From Phellopilus nigrolimitatus (lineage: Eukaryota > Basidiomycota > Agaricomycetes > Hymenochaetales > Hymenochaetaceae), in assembly GCA_021029095.1 (NCBI GenBank), contig JAJOHG010000397.1, forward strand, positions 1 to 23,145: 23,145 nucleotides of DNA, written 5' to 3'. Shown piece by piece: positions 1 to 9,042 of this stretch (its first letter is position 1; every line of letters begins with the position of its first letter). Under the pieces are notes generated by a model, which was not told where the DNA came from, ran no database searches, and saw only the letters and a list, made by a program, of their open reading frames with translations. The position numbers and the translations under genes were made by a program.

Positions 1-59
1 CCTCTTGCTGGGTGCGTTTGCTTTGGTCTTCGATTTCATTTCGGACCCGCAGCTAACTA

Positions 60-80
60 CGCCCCGCCCCGCCCCGGCCT
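60..80. repeat. Short CCCCG microsatellite
   Basis: A run of about three to four CCCCG units, followed by more C-rich sequence to about position 100. It lies just upstream of the P-loop region of the G-alpha relic. It is simple low-complexity DNA and I see no function in it. Confidence 0.6.
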
Positions 81-107
81 TCCCCGCCTATCCCCGCGCG
101 CCACCAG

Positions 108-567
108 GCTCCGTTGGGTCCGGTAAGTCAACGATCGTAAGGCAGATGAAGATCATTCACCAGTCATGCTCGCGATACGCAAGCTGAATGTCGACCCAGT
201 GCTTCCCACGAACCGCGTGTACGCGAATGTGATCCTCGGCTACAAGCTCGACGGCTCCGGCGCGGGCGTAACGGTGCGGCATTTGGTGAAGACGTCGCGG
301 GTGCGATCGACGCTGTGGGCAGACCCGATCATCTCGCGCATCATGGACCGTAGCAGTGAGTTCAATTTGATGGACAGCGCGTCGTCTTTCTTCAGCGAGG
401 TCGCACGATTCGGGCACGCGAACTACGTGCCCACACGGCGGACGTGCTCCGCGCGCGCACACCAGAAGAGCATCGACTTCGTCGAGACGCGCTTCAACAT
501 AGGCAAGCTCAGCATACACATGTTCGACGTCGGTGGCCAACACTCCGAGCGCAAGAAGTGGATACAC
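108..567 (+). pseudogene. G-protein alpha subunit relic (truncated, frame-broken)
   Basis: In intact form this family is the GTP-binding alpha subunit of heterotrimeric G proteins, which signals from membrane receptors. Visible blocks, in family order, are a P-loop (GSVGSGKST, where the family has GAGESGKST), then RQMKIIHQ, then a helical-domain stretch with DRSSEFNLMDSASSFFSEV, then TRFNIGKLSIHMFDVGGQ and ERKKWIH (switch II). It is broken in several ways. The roughly 25 residues normally between KIIHQ and the LAMRK-like block are missing, and the frame changes there (about 163). The VLRART switch I region (about 432-460) sits in another frame between two compensating shifts. The P-loop Glu is replaced. 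Similarity stops right after KKWIH, with stops following, so the C-terminal half (NKxD and TCAT motifs, receptor-contact tail) is absent. The upstream edge may be an old splice acceptor (CACCAG). It cannot encode a working G-alpha. Confidence 0.88.
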
Positions 568-600
568 ATTCGCGTAGATAGACATGATGTACATACATAA

Positions 601-1036
601 CCGTGAAAATAAACAGTTGACTGAAGAAAAGTGAAAGTGTTCGAACTTCCTGTTTGTTTTGCAGGGCTACGCTATATGCAGACCAACCCCCGAGCAGGAT
701 GTCACTCGTCGTGCTCCGAAAATAATTAACTTACCACTGTCAGATATGCATTTTCCCTAAATCAGCGCATAATATACATGTATACTAAAGCGGATGGTAC
801 AAAAAAAGAGGAATCATAACTTGCCATGCGCAGCAATGGCCCACAACCAAAGTCCGAAAAATGTTCGATGACGAGTCGTTCGCATATAACAAAGGAATTC
901 AGATTCACCGACGACTCACAAGCATCACGGAAAAGTGGTGGATAAGTACATACATTGAGATACATGTTTCAAGAAGGAGAAAAGAGAGTATTTAACATGG
1001 TCTTAAAGCAATATGTGTAAAGCAAGCCTTCCTTCC
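601..1036. other. Intergenic DNA, no gene seen
   Basis: AT-rich spacer between the G-alpha relic and the 3' end of the coiled-coil gene on the minus strand. It probably contains the 3' untranslated region of that gene. I saw no supported coding segment, repeat or RNA gene. Confidence 0.5.
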
Positions 1037-2774
1037 TTAAGCAAACATCGCCTCGATCTCGTGCTCGAAGATGACAGTTGCCTTCGATATAACAGACCTC
1101 TCCAACTGACCCGACCCACCGCCTGGCTTCTCATTTCCAGTAACTCGCATAAGACCCAGTTCTGTAGGACATAAGATGCGAGATCGTTCCTTGACCTCAC
1201 CTTGGGCCTTTGCGATCCTGTCGTCAAAGTCGTCACCGGGACGAACGAAGATGAGCTTGTAGTCTGTGGAAAGAATAGATTCCTTCGTTTTTTCCGCGAT
1301 AGTGGCGGCCTGTCTCCATAAGCGTTCTAGGTCTCCTCTGAGTTGTTCCTTGCTAGATTGAGGAGACGAATTGAATTGTGCGCCGGACGCTCGCAGAATG
1401 TCGATAATGAACTCCAAGGAACCTGACGCCAATGCTTCGTAGTCGGTTTTCAATCCACCCCGAAAATGTTTAGTTCCGAGAGCTCGCCAGCGTGCTGCGA
1501 CAGCTTGCATTTCTGGAAGACAAACCATAGTCAGCACTGTCAAAATACTCAGGAAGACAATGAACCTTTGTGGTGGATGGAGCTATAGAGCTTCCAGAAA
1601 TTGCTTCCAAAACTATCGGTCTGGCTCGGTACTAAGAAAGGCCATCGTTTTATAAATCCGTAAAGGTCGTGTACCAGAGTAGCTTGTATGGCTAGCTGGA
1701 CTATTGTTGGATCCTCGCTATGGGTTTTAGATCTGAGAAAGTTGACGAATGGTGCACCAATGACACTCGCAAGGAAACTTAAAAAATGGAATTCGTCATT
1801 GTCCCTCGGAGGTCCTAACGCATCCTTTCCGAAAGGGAGGATTTCGCCGCATTTATCAGCTATTCCGACCACTAACTGGTTAAGATCGCTGACTAGTGAG
1901 ACAATCTCATCTCCCGGTATTTCATCGTACTTCGATAAGAAGGTTTCCGCGGTGCTATACAGATACATTCGTCAAGCGCATTCACTTGATAAAGAAACAG
2001 ATTAGCATACCGAAGCTCGGAGGTACGAGTATCCAGAAGTGATGACTTCTGTTCAAGCTCTTTTTCGAGCGCCCCGAACCGAACCACCAGATCGCCAAAT
2101 TGGTGATTTACGCGCCGTGTTTCGTCATTGGCATTTTCCATTGCCACCTTGTGCCGTTCGGCTGCCTGCCTCGCCTTCCCAAAGCTGTGCTCAATACCCT
2201 CTTTGAGCTGAGCATTTTCTTCCTCCAATTCTGCGACTTTATCAGCCAAGATGAAAACACTCTCTTCCGCCAACGCTCTGGATCTGCTAATTTCGCTCTT
2301 CCCGTCTTCAAAACCCCTCTCTACTTTCCTATCCGTTTCCTGTTTGACTCCCAAAAAATAGTTTATCAATGTTTGGATGCACCCTCGATTCTGTGGTTCT
2401 TCACGAGGTGCTGCAGGTTGGCTGTCATTTCGAGATGAATTTGAGCTGGTATGGTTCCGCCGAGTAGACGGTGAATATTTGTCCAAGCTCGAACGGTGCC
2501 GGCTTCCATGCTGAATGTGGCCAGCTTGGGGAGCTCCGAAATTCGTATCCTCAGAAGGAATGCGGGTGGTAGATGTGTCACCTCTTGCTCTACCTTCGCT
2601 ATGTGAGCGAGCGGCACCATGACGTCGGTTCGTTTCAGTGTAAGATTGCCTTCGAGTAATAGTGGAGCGTCCGTTCCGGGCTACATCTTTCTTCGGTAAA
2701 TTGGCCGGCAGATTCGGTCCGGAGAAACGCGTACCTGCACTTGGTGAATTACGAGACTGGGAGTCTGTCGCCAT
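1037..2774 (-). CDS. Coiled-coil protein of unknown function, 3 exons, 542 aa
   Basis: I do not recognise a named family. Inferred exons on the minus strand are 2774-2011, 1954-1566 and 1512-1037. The introns are 56 nt (GTATGC...TATAG) and 53 nt (GTTCAT...CCAG), and the spliced length is an exact multiple of three. Translation starts at MATDSQSRNS. Residues 1 to about 120 are polar, rich in Ser, Arg, Asn and Thr, and probably disordered. A short hydrophobic segment follows (CIQTLINYFLGVKQE), then a charged heptad-rich coiled coil at about residues 140-255 (for example ADKVAELEEENAQLKEG). Exons 2 and 3 encode a mostly helical C-terminal half with conserved-looking stretches such as GSLEFIIDILRASGAQF and YKLIFVRPGDDFDDRI. 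There is no signal peptide, clear membrane span or catalytic motif. The layout suggests a cytoplasmic scaffold or self-associating protein, possibly restricted to mushroom-forming fungi. That is inference only. Confidence 0.82.
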
Positions 2775-3718
2775 TGAGGAAGCGTCTTGGAAATCGTAAC
2801 CTCCTTATCAATACGATATAATCGTTGTATTTGGGATTCGGTACGTACTACACTTGAAGTCGCTGCTGTTCTATATCTCAGTGCAGCAATGTTCCGTATC
2901 AGTTCCCAGAGCCTTTCCCGACTCGCAAAAAGTCGCGAACATAATAGATAAATAGACAGGAATTACAAACGGACATAAGAGCTCACTCTGGGCTTCCTAT
3001 GAATGCAGGAGGGGTGTGTGCGCTCCCTTTCCAGCGGACCGCGAAGATCAGAATGGGACCGATTTGGTTGATGCAGCACAACAAGTACAAATGTGGCTCG
3101 CGCAGAGAATATTGAGTTCACGAGACGGTCGCAGCTCGCGAGATACTTGGACAAAGTACTCAGTAATAGGAGTAACTTGATGGAGTGCAGCAGGTAAGAG
3201 GTAGACGAGCGATGGGCGAAGCTGAAGCAAGGCGGCAAAGTCGTGTTCGAGCCTGCCAGGTAAGTCCCGAAACTTAATCATATTCAGTGAGGGGCTTCTT
3301 ATTTTTAAGTCGATTCAGCATGTGGCACGGGAAGGGTTTTCAAGAATAAGCACATAACCGGGTGGCCCATCAGATGCCACGATGAAACGAATCTCGGAAA
3401 TGCTTCAACAGACAGTACATGTAGCTAGAGCGAGTCATTACTTAAACCTCAAAGCCACAAGACAGGTTACGGTCACTTCGATGTTACCCCTAATGGGGAC
3501 CGCCTAATAGGGAGAACCGCTCACTTGTCGAACCCTGTGCCGGATGTGCTGGATGCGCAGTTACGAGCACTAAATGGCTGAATGTAAATTAGCTGCGATA
3601 AATGTACTTATGTACGTCGTAACGTCTTTTGTGATCTTCGGGAGACCTCGTCCAATAATATATTTACGCGTCGGTCTTTGACACGCCGTACTGTGACCAG
3701 GCCTGACTTTCAACCAAC
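2775..3718. other. Intergenic DNA with a diverged repeat copy
   Basis: The first part (2775 to about 2950) is likely the promoter and 5' leader of the minus-strand coiled-coil gene. About 3057-3290 matches 4016-4250 (listed separately). About 3300-3700 shows nothing I can name. The short open frames here are not convincing genes. Confidence 0.5.
3057..3290 (+). repeat. Diverged direct repeat, copy A
   Basis: Two blocks recur in the same order and orientation at 4016-4250. The first is GGTCGCAGCTCGCGAGAT near 3126 against AGTCGCAGCTCGTGAGAT near 4100. The second is TTCGAGCCTGCCAGGTAAGT near 3246 against a TTCGAGCCTGGCAAGTCC block near 4195, followed in both by CCCGRAAC-CTTA. The sequence between the blocks is weakly similar and has indels. 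I cannot tell whether it is an old mobile element or the edge of an old duplication. Confidence 0.5.
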
Positions 3719-3987
3719 ATGGCTAAAGCTTATACAGGAACCTCTCGTCGAATTGTCATTGCTTTTGATGTAGGAACGACCTTTAGTGGTGCATCCTATT
3801 GCTTACTTCATCCTGGCCAGGAGCCAAAAACCTGCAATATTACGAGGTTAGAATTTCGGATTTTTTCCTTCGCTTGTTTCATGCAAACCGAGCAATTTCT
3901 CTGCGCAGATATCCCGGCCAGCTACATAACAAATCAATAGAACAATGTTACAAACAGGCACGGAGGCTTACTTCTAAATCAGCCTAA
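3719..3987 (+). pseudogene. N-terminal fragment of an HSPA12-like Hsp70
   Basis: The 5' end of an atypical Hsp70 gene, paralogous to the complete gene at 9043-11642. Exon 1 (3719-3846) starts MAKAYTGTSRRIVIAFDVGT and carries the phosphate-1 nucleotide-binding motif DVGTTFSG. It is exactly 128 nt long, like exon 1 of the complete gene, and 27 of 43 residues match by my hand count. A 62-nt intron (3847-3908, GTTAGA...CGCAG) lies at the same position and phase as in the complete gene. Exon 2 then begins R-YPG as in the paralogue, but similarity ends within four residues and a stop follows at 3987, giving a 68-residue product. All the rest of the ATPase domain is missing, so it cannot be a working chaperone. 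Differences are mostly conservative (I/L/V, S/T, K/R), suggesting descent from a once-functional paralogue rather than a fresh copy. Whether it is transcribed is unknown. Confidence 0.87.
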
Positions 3988-4367
3988 TTCTCTTCCGACC
4001 AACAAATTATGAATATCGATCAAAATTGGTTGTGTTAGTTGGTGTAGCGCGCGCTGTCAATGCCAACCGATAGTACACGTCCTAATCGTATGGAAAACAG
4101 TCGCAGCTCGTGAGATTATCGAACGAGCATTCAGTACCACGTGTAGGTCATTGGAACACAATGGTCAACGGAATGATGAAAAGTGGCCAGCAAATTCGAG
4201 CCTGGCAAGTCCCGGAACCTTATTGTACGAGAACCAGCTGAATGTTCTTGTCTTTGCTACTGTACATATGTAACAACGATGTTAACTACATGTACACAAT
4301 TTCCGGATAATTGAAAGGCATTGAAATACAGTCCCGGGAACAAAAGTTATTTTGTCATCCGTATATC
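3988..4367. other. Intergenic DNA with repeat copy B and F-box 3' flank
   Basis: About 4016-4250 is the second copy of the diverged direct repeat. About 4255-4367 is AT-rich, contains ACATGTA-type short motifs, and is probably the 3' untranslated region of the minus-strand F-box gene. No further exons of the Hsp70 fragment are visible here. Confidence 0.5.
4016..4250 (+). repeat. Diverged direct repeat, copy B
   Basis: Counterpart of 3057-3290 in the same orientation. It shares the AGTCGCAGCTCGTGAGAT block near 4100 and the TTCGAGCCTGGCAAGTCC block near 4195. With copy A it brackets the Hsp70 fragment at 3719-3987, with the left copy about 430 bp from its start and the right copy about 30 bp past its stop. 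Confidence 0.5.
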
Positions 4368-6476
4368 TCATTCGTACCGCATAATGTACACAAAGCCCGT
4401 GCACAACCCCAATATGATCGTGCCCTGCGCCTGGTCGATGCCGATATGGCACACCTTACTCAGGTCGATCTCCGGCGGGACGTCGAGCGTGCGCACATCC
4501 GTGTCATTAGAAAGGTACCCGAAGCCCTCCGCAGTGCGATCCGCATCTACGGGAGGGAATGTCACGAAGCGCAGCCGCTTGTCGTCACTCCCGAAGTGAA
4601 CATACTCCAGCCAGACCGCACACCCGAAGTCGACCGCGATGAGCGGGATGACGTGCACGCCGTCACCATCCTCAATGAATTCGTCTTCTGGTTGCGCGTC
4701 GGGCCCGTGCTCCGGGGCAGGAGCGTCGTTCGCGACATTCGCAGTATCCGCAGCTGGCACGTCGGCATTGCCTGTAACACCAGCATCGGCACCGGTACCT
4801 GCATATACGTCGGCAGCTGCCAGTTCTGCGAACGCGCCGATAGCCGGATCCTCCATCACTGCCGCATTCTCCTGCACGAAAGCGGGTGCCCCTCCCGGCA
4901 AGACATGCGGGAAGCAGACAATTTCGAACGGCTCACGGACATACCACCAGCGAAGTTGCTCCGTCCGGAGAGGGACGCTGAAGTAATGCTGCGCGATAGT
5001 GAAGAGGTGCGTTCCCGGCGGGGGCTGATCGGGCGGGAGCTCCGCAGGATCGTCCGGATCCGGGTCGGGCACGCGTTTGGTGAGGAGGATTATCGTGCAG
5101 CTCCGCCGGCGGATACCTTCCGCGTGCGGAAGCGTCGGCCACCACTGCCGCACGAAGTGCGCACTCTGTGATGCATAGCGTCCGAATGGATGATGGTTTC
5201 GTTTGAAGGGGTGCACAATTGCACGTGGAGGAGGAACGAGGGGAGGTCTCATCGATGTCGGTGGATGGAGAGATCCAAGTGATTGGAGAAAGGAATACGG
5301 ATAGAAGAATTGGAAGCCTCTGTCTTCCTCTTCTTCCTGTAATTCTTCGGCGTGAATGACGACGTTTTCTGGGTCGTAACCGATGCAGGACCATTCGCGT
5401 AAGGGATCCTGTCCAGTAGATTAGTTGATTCTATTATCCGAAAGCGAGCGCACGATAGAATGCTCACACAAGGTATTCCCGTGTTCAAAAATACATAAAC
5501 AGGTACCGCCCAATCCATTAACACGTACAAACCCAGAGTATTCGTAGATTCAATCCATATGTAAGCTGACAACAGCCTTCGTAAAGGATCTAGAAGATAA
5601 ACGCTGATAACATGACCAGGAAAATAGAAAAATGATAGTTGGGAGAAGGAGGGTTTACTGGGAAGATCGCCGTCGACCTCAGATGGGAATGTCAACGCCA
5701 TCAATTGGCAGTCCGTACCGTTCCTGTGCCAGACGACAGGTTAGTTCACTTGGTCCGAAGAACAGCTCTGGCACACTCACCCAGTTGAGACCCGCTTGGC
5801 CATAGCAAAATATACGATCCTTTCTTCAAATTCGACACGACACTTCCAGATCTCCCAGTCCGCGCCAGAATGCCATTCTGCGACGCATTCGCCTTTGACT
5901 ACGTCCCAGCACAACACTTTGCCACCCTTTGTGCAGCACAATGTATATTTTGACGTGATCGGCGACAGCCATACAATATCTTCATCTTTGGGTGCAGCAA
6001 TCGTTTTGTAAGGGACGATTAGCTTCGGACTCCGCTTGGCCCAACTGTGCTGGAGGCGACGGCCGTGTCGCACAAGTTCAGACAGCGATGGAGTATTGAG
6101 CTCCCATATCCGCTGAAACCCGTTCACAGGTAGCGGTTGGCACATGTCAAGCATGTTAGCTGCGAGCTTCAGCCATATGGAGCGAGATCGGGCGAAATCT
6201 CGAAGAGATCTGCAAACCTGTAGCACAACGAAGTTCAGCATGTCGACAGCAAACAGCCTGTTATAAAAAATAGTTTACCTTCTCCAACGTCAATATTTCG
6301 TCTGCCTCAAGCAGCTCAGCAATATTCAAGAGAATATCGAAAGGCAAGGAAGATAGCGAGCGTCGTGGAGTCATAATAAGCGACATAGATGGACGGGCAG
6401 GACTCCGATCATAAAGTTGACGTGAGAATGCATTAGGATGGCCTCCGGGCCTCTCGTAAAGGGCGCTATCAGACAT
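4368..6476 (-). CDS. F-box protein with predicted beta-propeller-like region, 643 aa
   Basis: F-box proteins usually act as substrate adaptors of SCF ubiquitin ligases by binding Skp1. Inferred exons on the minus strand are 6476-6279, 6217-5781, 5723-5468 and 5408-4368. The introns are 61, 57 and 59 nt with good GT/AG ends, and the total is 644 codons including the stop. The F-box is at about residues 43-88 (SLPFDILLNIAELLEADEIL, then VCRSLRDFARSRSIWLKL) and is interrupted by intron 1. The rest is beta-rich, with one WD-like strand pair at about 163-180 (GGKVLCWDVVKGECVAEW), so a degenerate propeller is plausible but not shown. Residues about 475-545 form an Ala/Asp/Glu/Pro-rich insert, probably disordered. 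The last exon is notably GC-rich. The first in-frame ATG of the exon is used; Met31 is an alternative start. It is transcribed divergently from the oxygenase at 7225. The target protein cannot be predicted. Confidence 0.87.
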
Positions 6477-7224
6477 CTCAAACAATATGTACTTTGTGAG
6501 GGAGATTCGTCGTCACGAAGCAAGGCTTTGGAATCAGTTCTTTCGATCTCGTCGAAGACAATGGTCCAAGTTCTGCAAATCAGATTTGTTGATGGCGGTT
6601 AGAGTCAAGTAAGAATATTACATGCAGTTAGCTTGAGCGAAGGCAGGTTCAGAGAAGGCAGGAGAGGAATGCAAGCTATACTCATGAGCGAGATGGCAAG
6701 ACGGCTATGACATGGACTCGGACTCCGAAGCTTCAACCGAAAGCATGGGAATATTGATTACGCGATACGAGAGTCACGTCTCAGTCACGTCCAGATCGCG
6801 TGTCGATGGTTTTGTCTTTCTTTATCTCGTACTTCCACTATCTGTGTGCAAGGACAAATCTTAAATTCAACCTTGAGCCCCTATTGAATAATTGAAAACG
6901 TTACGATCTTTGCCTGCCTTACTTGACTTGGACTTCTTGCAGAACCCGCCGCATGCAGGTGAGTCAACTTGAGTTTTGCAGCGTAATCCGGCTGCGTGTT
7001 TTCATTGTTCTTAAAATTTTGACTCGTCAGTCTTAAGTGACCATCAAAGAGAGAAAAAACACCCGAATAATACAAATCGTGAGTCAACAGCAGGTCAATT
7101 GACAAATCTCGGAGCTTCGGTCACTTCAAGAGACATTCTTGTATCAAATCCTCAAGGGTCCAAAATCTATTCTATAAGTACTGGCGACATTCTCAACGTA
7201 TTCATGACACCCCAAAGATCTACG
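6477..7224. other. Divergent promoter region between F-box and oxygenase genes
   Basis: A 748-bp spacer between two divergent start codons, so it should hold both promoters. A direct repeat AGTCACGTC occurs at 6772-6780 and 6783-6791. CTATAAGTA at about 7174-7182 is TATA-like and lies some 45 bp before the preferred oxygenase start. No coding exon is convincing. The reading frame of oxygenase exon 1 stays open upstream to about 7099 but without an ATG before 7204. Confidence 0.45.
7174..7182 (+). promoter_or_regulatory. Possible TATA-like element of the oxygenase gene
   Basis: CTATAAGTA lies about 45 bp upstream of the ATG at 7225 and only about 22 bp upstream of the ATG at 7204. If it is a real TATA element, transcription would start near or after 7204, which favours the ATG at 7225. 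This is a motif match only. Confidence 0.3.
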
Positions 7225-8579
7225 ATGTCGAAACCTACCAAAAGTCAACTCAAAGCTCTCAAGTCTGCATTCGTGAATAACAAGCCCCCTTACTGCGCTG
7301 GGAGTTTTGCCCTTCCACTCGAGTCGTTTACTCTCTTCTATGGCAAAGACGAAAATGCTCGGTGAGTGGGTGGGCATTCTAGCACAATGAGAGATTAAGC
7401 ATGCTCGTTTTAGGCGCATCAATCTTGCGAATGCGTCTGTCGACCAGCTGAAGCATCTAGTGGAAGCGTGTGATCCAGCAACCTTCGGACTTGACCAGAA
7501 AGACGTCCACGATGAATCCTACCGAAAGGCCCTCAAGTTGGACGGATCCGACTTTGCAACCAAATTGGATGTCGTACGGTCTGATCTTGTTGATTCGATT
7601 CGCAACGATTTGCTGGAGGGCGATAAGGGCAGACGGTCCATCGCGGCCGAACTCTATAAGCTCAACATTTATGGTATGTTTTCTCTGCCTCTCGGCTTTT
7701 AGATTTGGCCTTTACCTTTTTTCGTCAGGTAAGGACTCGTTCTTCCGAGCGCATCAGGATACGCCGCGTGGCGCAAATATGTTTGGCTCGCTTGTCCTCG
7801 TTTTCCCAACCCCACACGAAGGCGGCTCTCTTGTTTTGCGTCACGAAGGGAAGGAATGGTCCTTCGACTCAGCCAAGGTGCTTGCAGAGCAGCTGTCGCC
7901 GTCCATTGGCTATGTTGCATTCTTCAGCGACGTCGAACACGAAGTCCTGCCAGTCAAGTCTGGCCACCGCGTGACCATCACTTACAACCTTTATTTCGGC
8001 GACGGTGAGACAGCGACAGGAATTAATGGCCTTGGCGCATATGAGTCTTCAGTAAAGGTCGCACTTTCTGGACTTCTGCAGGATCTGACCTTCTTTCCCG
8101 AGGGCGGGTATCTCGGCTTCGGTCTGCGCCACGCGTATCCGCTCGAGACGAAACACAATAAGGAGAAGCTATCCGTGCTGAAAGAGTGCCTCAAGGGCAT
8201 CGACGCGACGGTCATGAAGGCATGCACAGACCTTTCTCTCGATACATCCCTGAAGCTTCTCTATGAAGATAGTAAAGCAGAGGTGCTCCTGGATGATTAT
8301 GTGCCCTTAGAGCACTGGGTTGTGTACGAGGATAGCGAAGCCCTTTGGTACGATCTGTGGAAAAACTGCAAGGGTGTGTTGGTCAAGCCATCCTCGTACG
8401 ACAAGGATAAATTCAAGCCCGACATCAATCTTGTATGGGTTACGGAAAGGACGGCCTACAACCAACTCAAGCTGTATTTTGGCGCGTATGGGAACGAACC
8501 GACGACGGATTACACTTACGCTCAATTTTGCCTCATTGTCAAAGTGGGGCCTGATGGAAAGCGGGAGACAATTGCGTAG
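7225..8579 (+). CDS. 2OG-Fe(II) oxygenase (prolyl-hydroxylase-like fold), 415 aa
   Basis: A member of the 2-oxoglutarate/Fe(II)-dependent dioxygenases, which couple oxidation of 2-oxoglutarate to hydroxylation of a substrate. Inferred exons are 7225-7361, 7414-7673 and 7729-8579. The introns are 52 nt (GTGAGT...TTTAG) and 55 nt (GTATGT...TCAG), and the frame is continuous. The iron triad is visible: His141 and Asp143 in FFRAHQDTPRG, and His203 in SDVEHEVLPV. Arg213 in GHRVTITYNL lies ten residues after the distal His, as expected for binding the 2OG carboxylate. The core strands (GSLVLVFPTPHEGGSLVLRH) are well preserved. There is no signal peptide, so it is probably cytosolic or nuclear. The ATG at 7225 has an A at -3 and is preferred; the in-frame ATG at 7204 would add seven residues. 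After the TAG at 8577 the frame stays open for about 32 more codons. The substrate is unknown; this type of protein is common in agaricomycete genomes. Confidence 0.9.
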
Positions 8580-9042
8580 ACTGCGGAGGATGTCATCAGC
8601 GAAATGAAGTGGACTGTAAGAACAGGATCTACTAGGAAGTGTTATGTAGCGATTCCACACACAAACTAGATAGTGTTCTGGCGGCTATCAAGAAGTCTCG
8701 TCGAATGTACTGCTCGTTAATGAATTTCCGACACCTCTAATGTCAGCCTTCTGAATTCTACGTCAATCCGCAGTGGAAAATATATACATTCCGACGCCAC
8801 CGAGTTGGATATGGTGCCAACTTCAGTTACATTGTGAACGTCTACTTCTCGGTATCATTACATATGTAAGTAAGTTGTAAGCGTCGAAGTGATATCGACC
8901 CAAGACATATATACTCTGCTGCCACGCTCTACTCCGGTGTGTCTTTTACCTACATACAAACATACAACATCAGATAATTGCACAAAGTGCTTCACACTCG
9001 TTTTCACCATTGCGATTGTAGGTGAAATTCGATACAAATTAT
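8580..9042. other. Intergenic region between convergent genes
   Basis: A 463-bp AT-rich spacer between the 3' ends of the oxygenase (+) and the Hsp70-like gene (-). It presumably holds both 3' untranslated regions. Short ACATAC and ATGTAAGTAAG tracts are present. No gene is supported. Confidence 0.5.

Noticed and set aside
157..594. A 145-codon minus-strand open frame
   Set aside because: It is the reverse shadow of the G-alpha relic, whose plus-strand motifs are unmistakable.
2963..3281. Two minus-strand open frames of 77 and 91 codons
   Set aside because: They overlap the diverged direct repeat and each other, and the second repeat copy does not preserve either frame.
4311..5171. A 286-codon open frame on the + strand
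   Set aside because: It is antisense to the last exon of the F-box gene. That exon is GC-rich with few stop-generating codons, and the antisense peptide has no domain-like pattern, whereas the minus-strand product chains in frame to three upstream exons.
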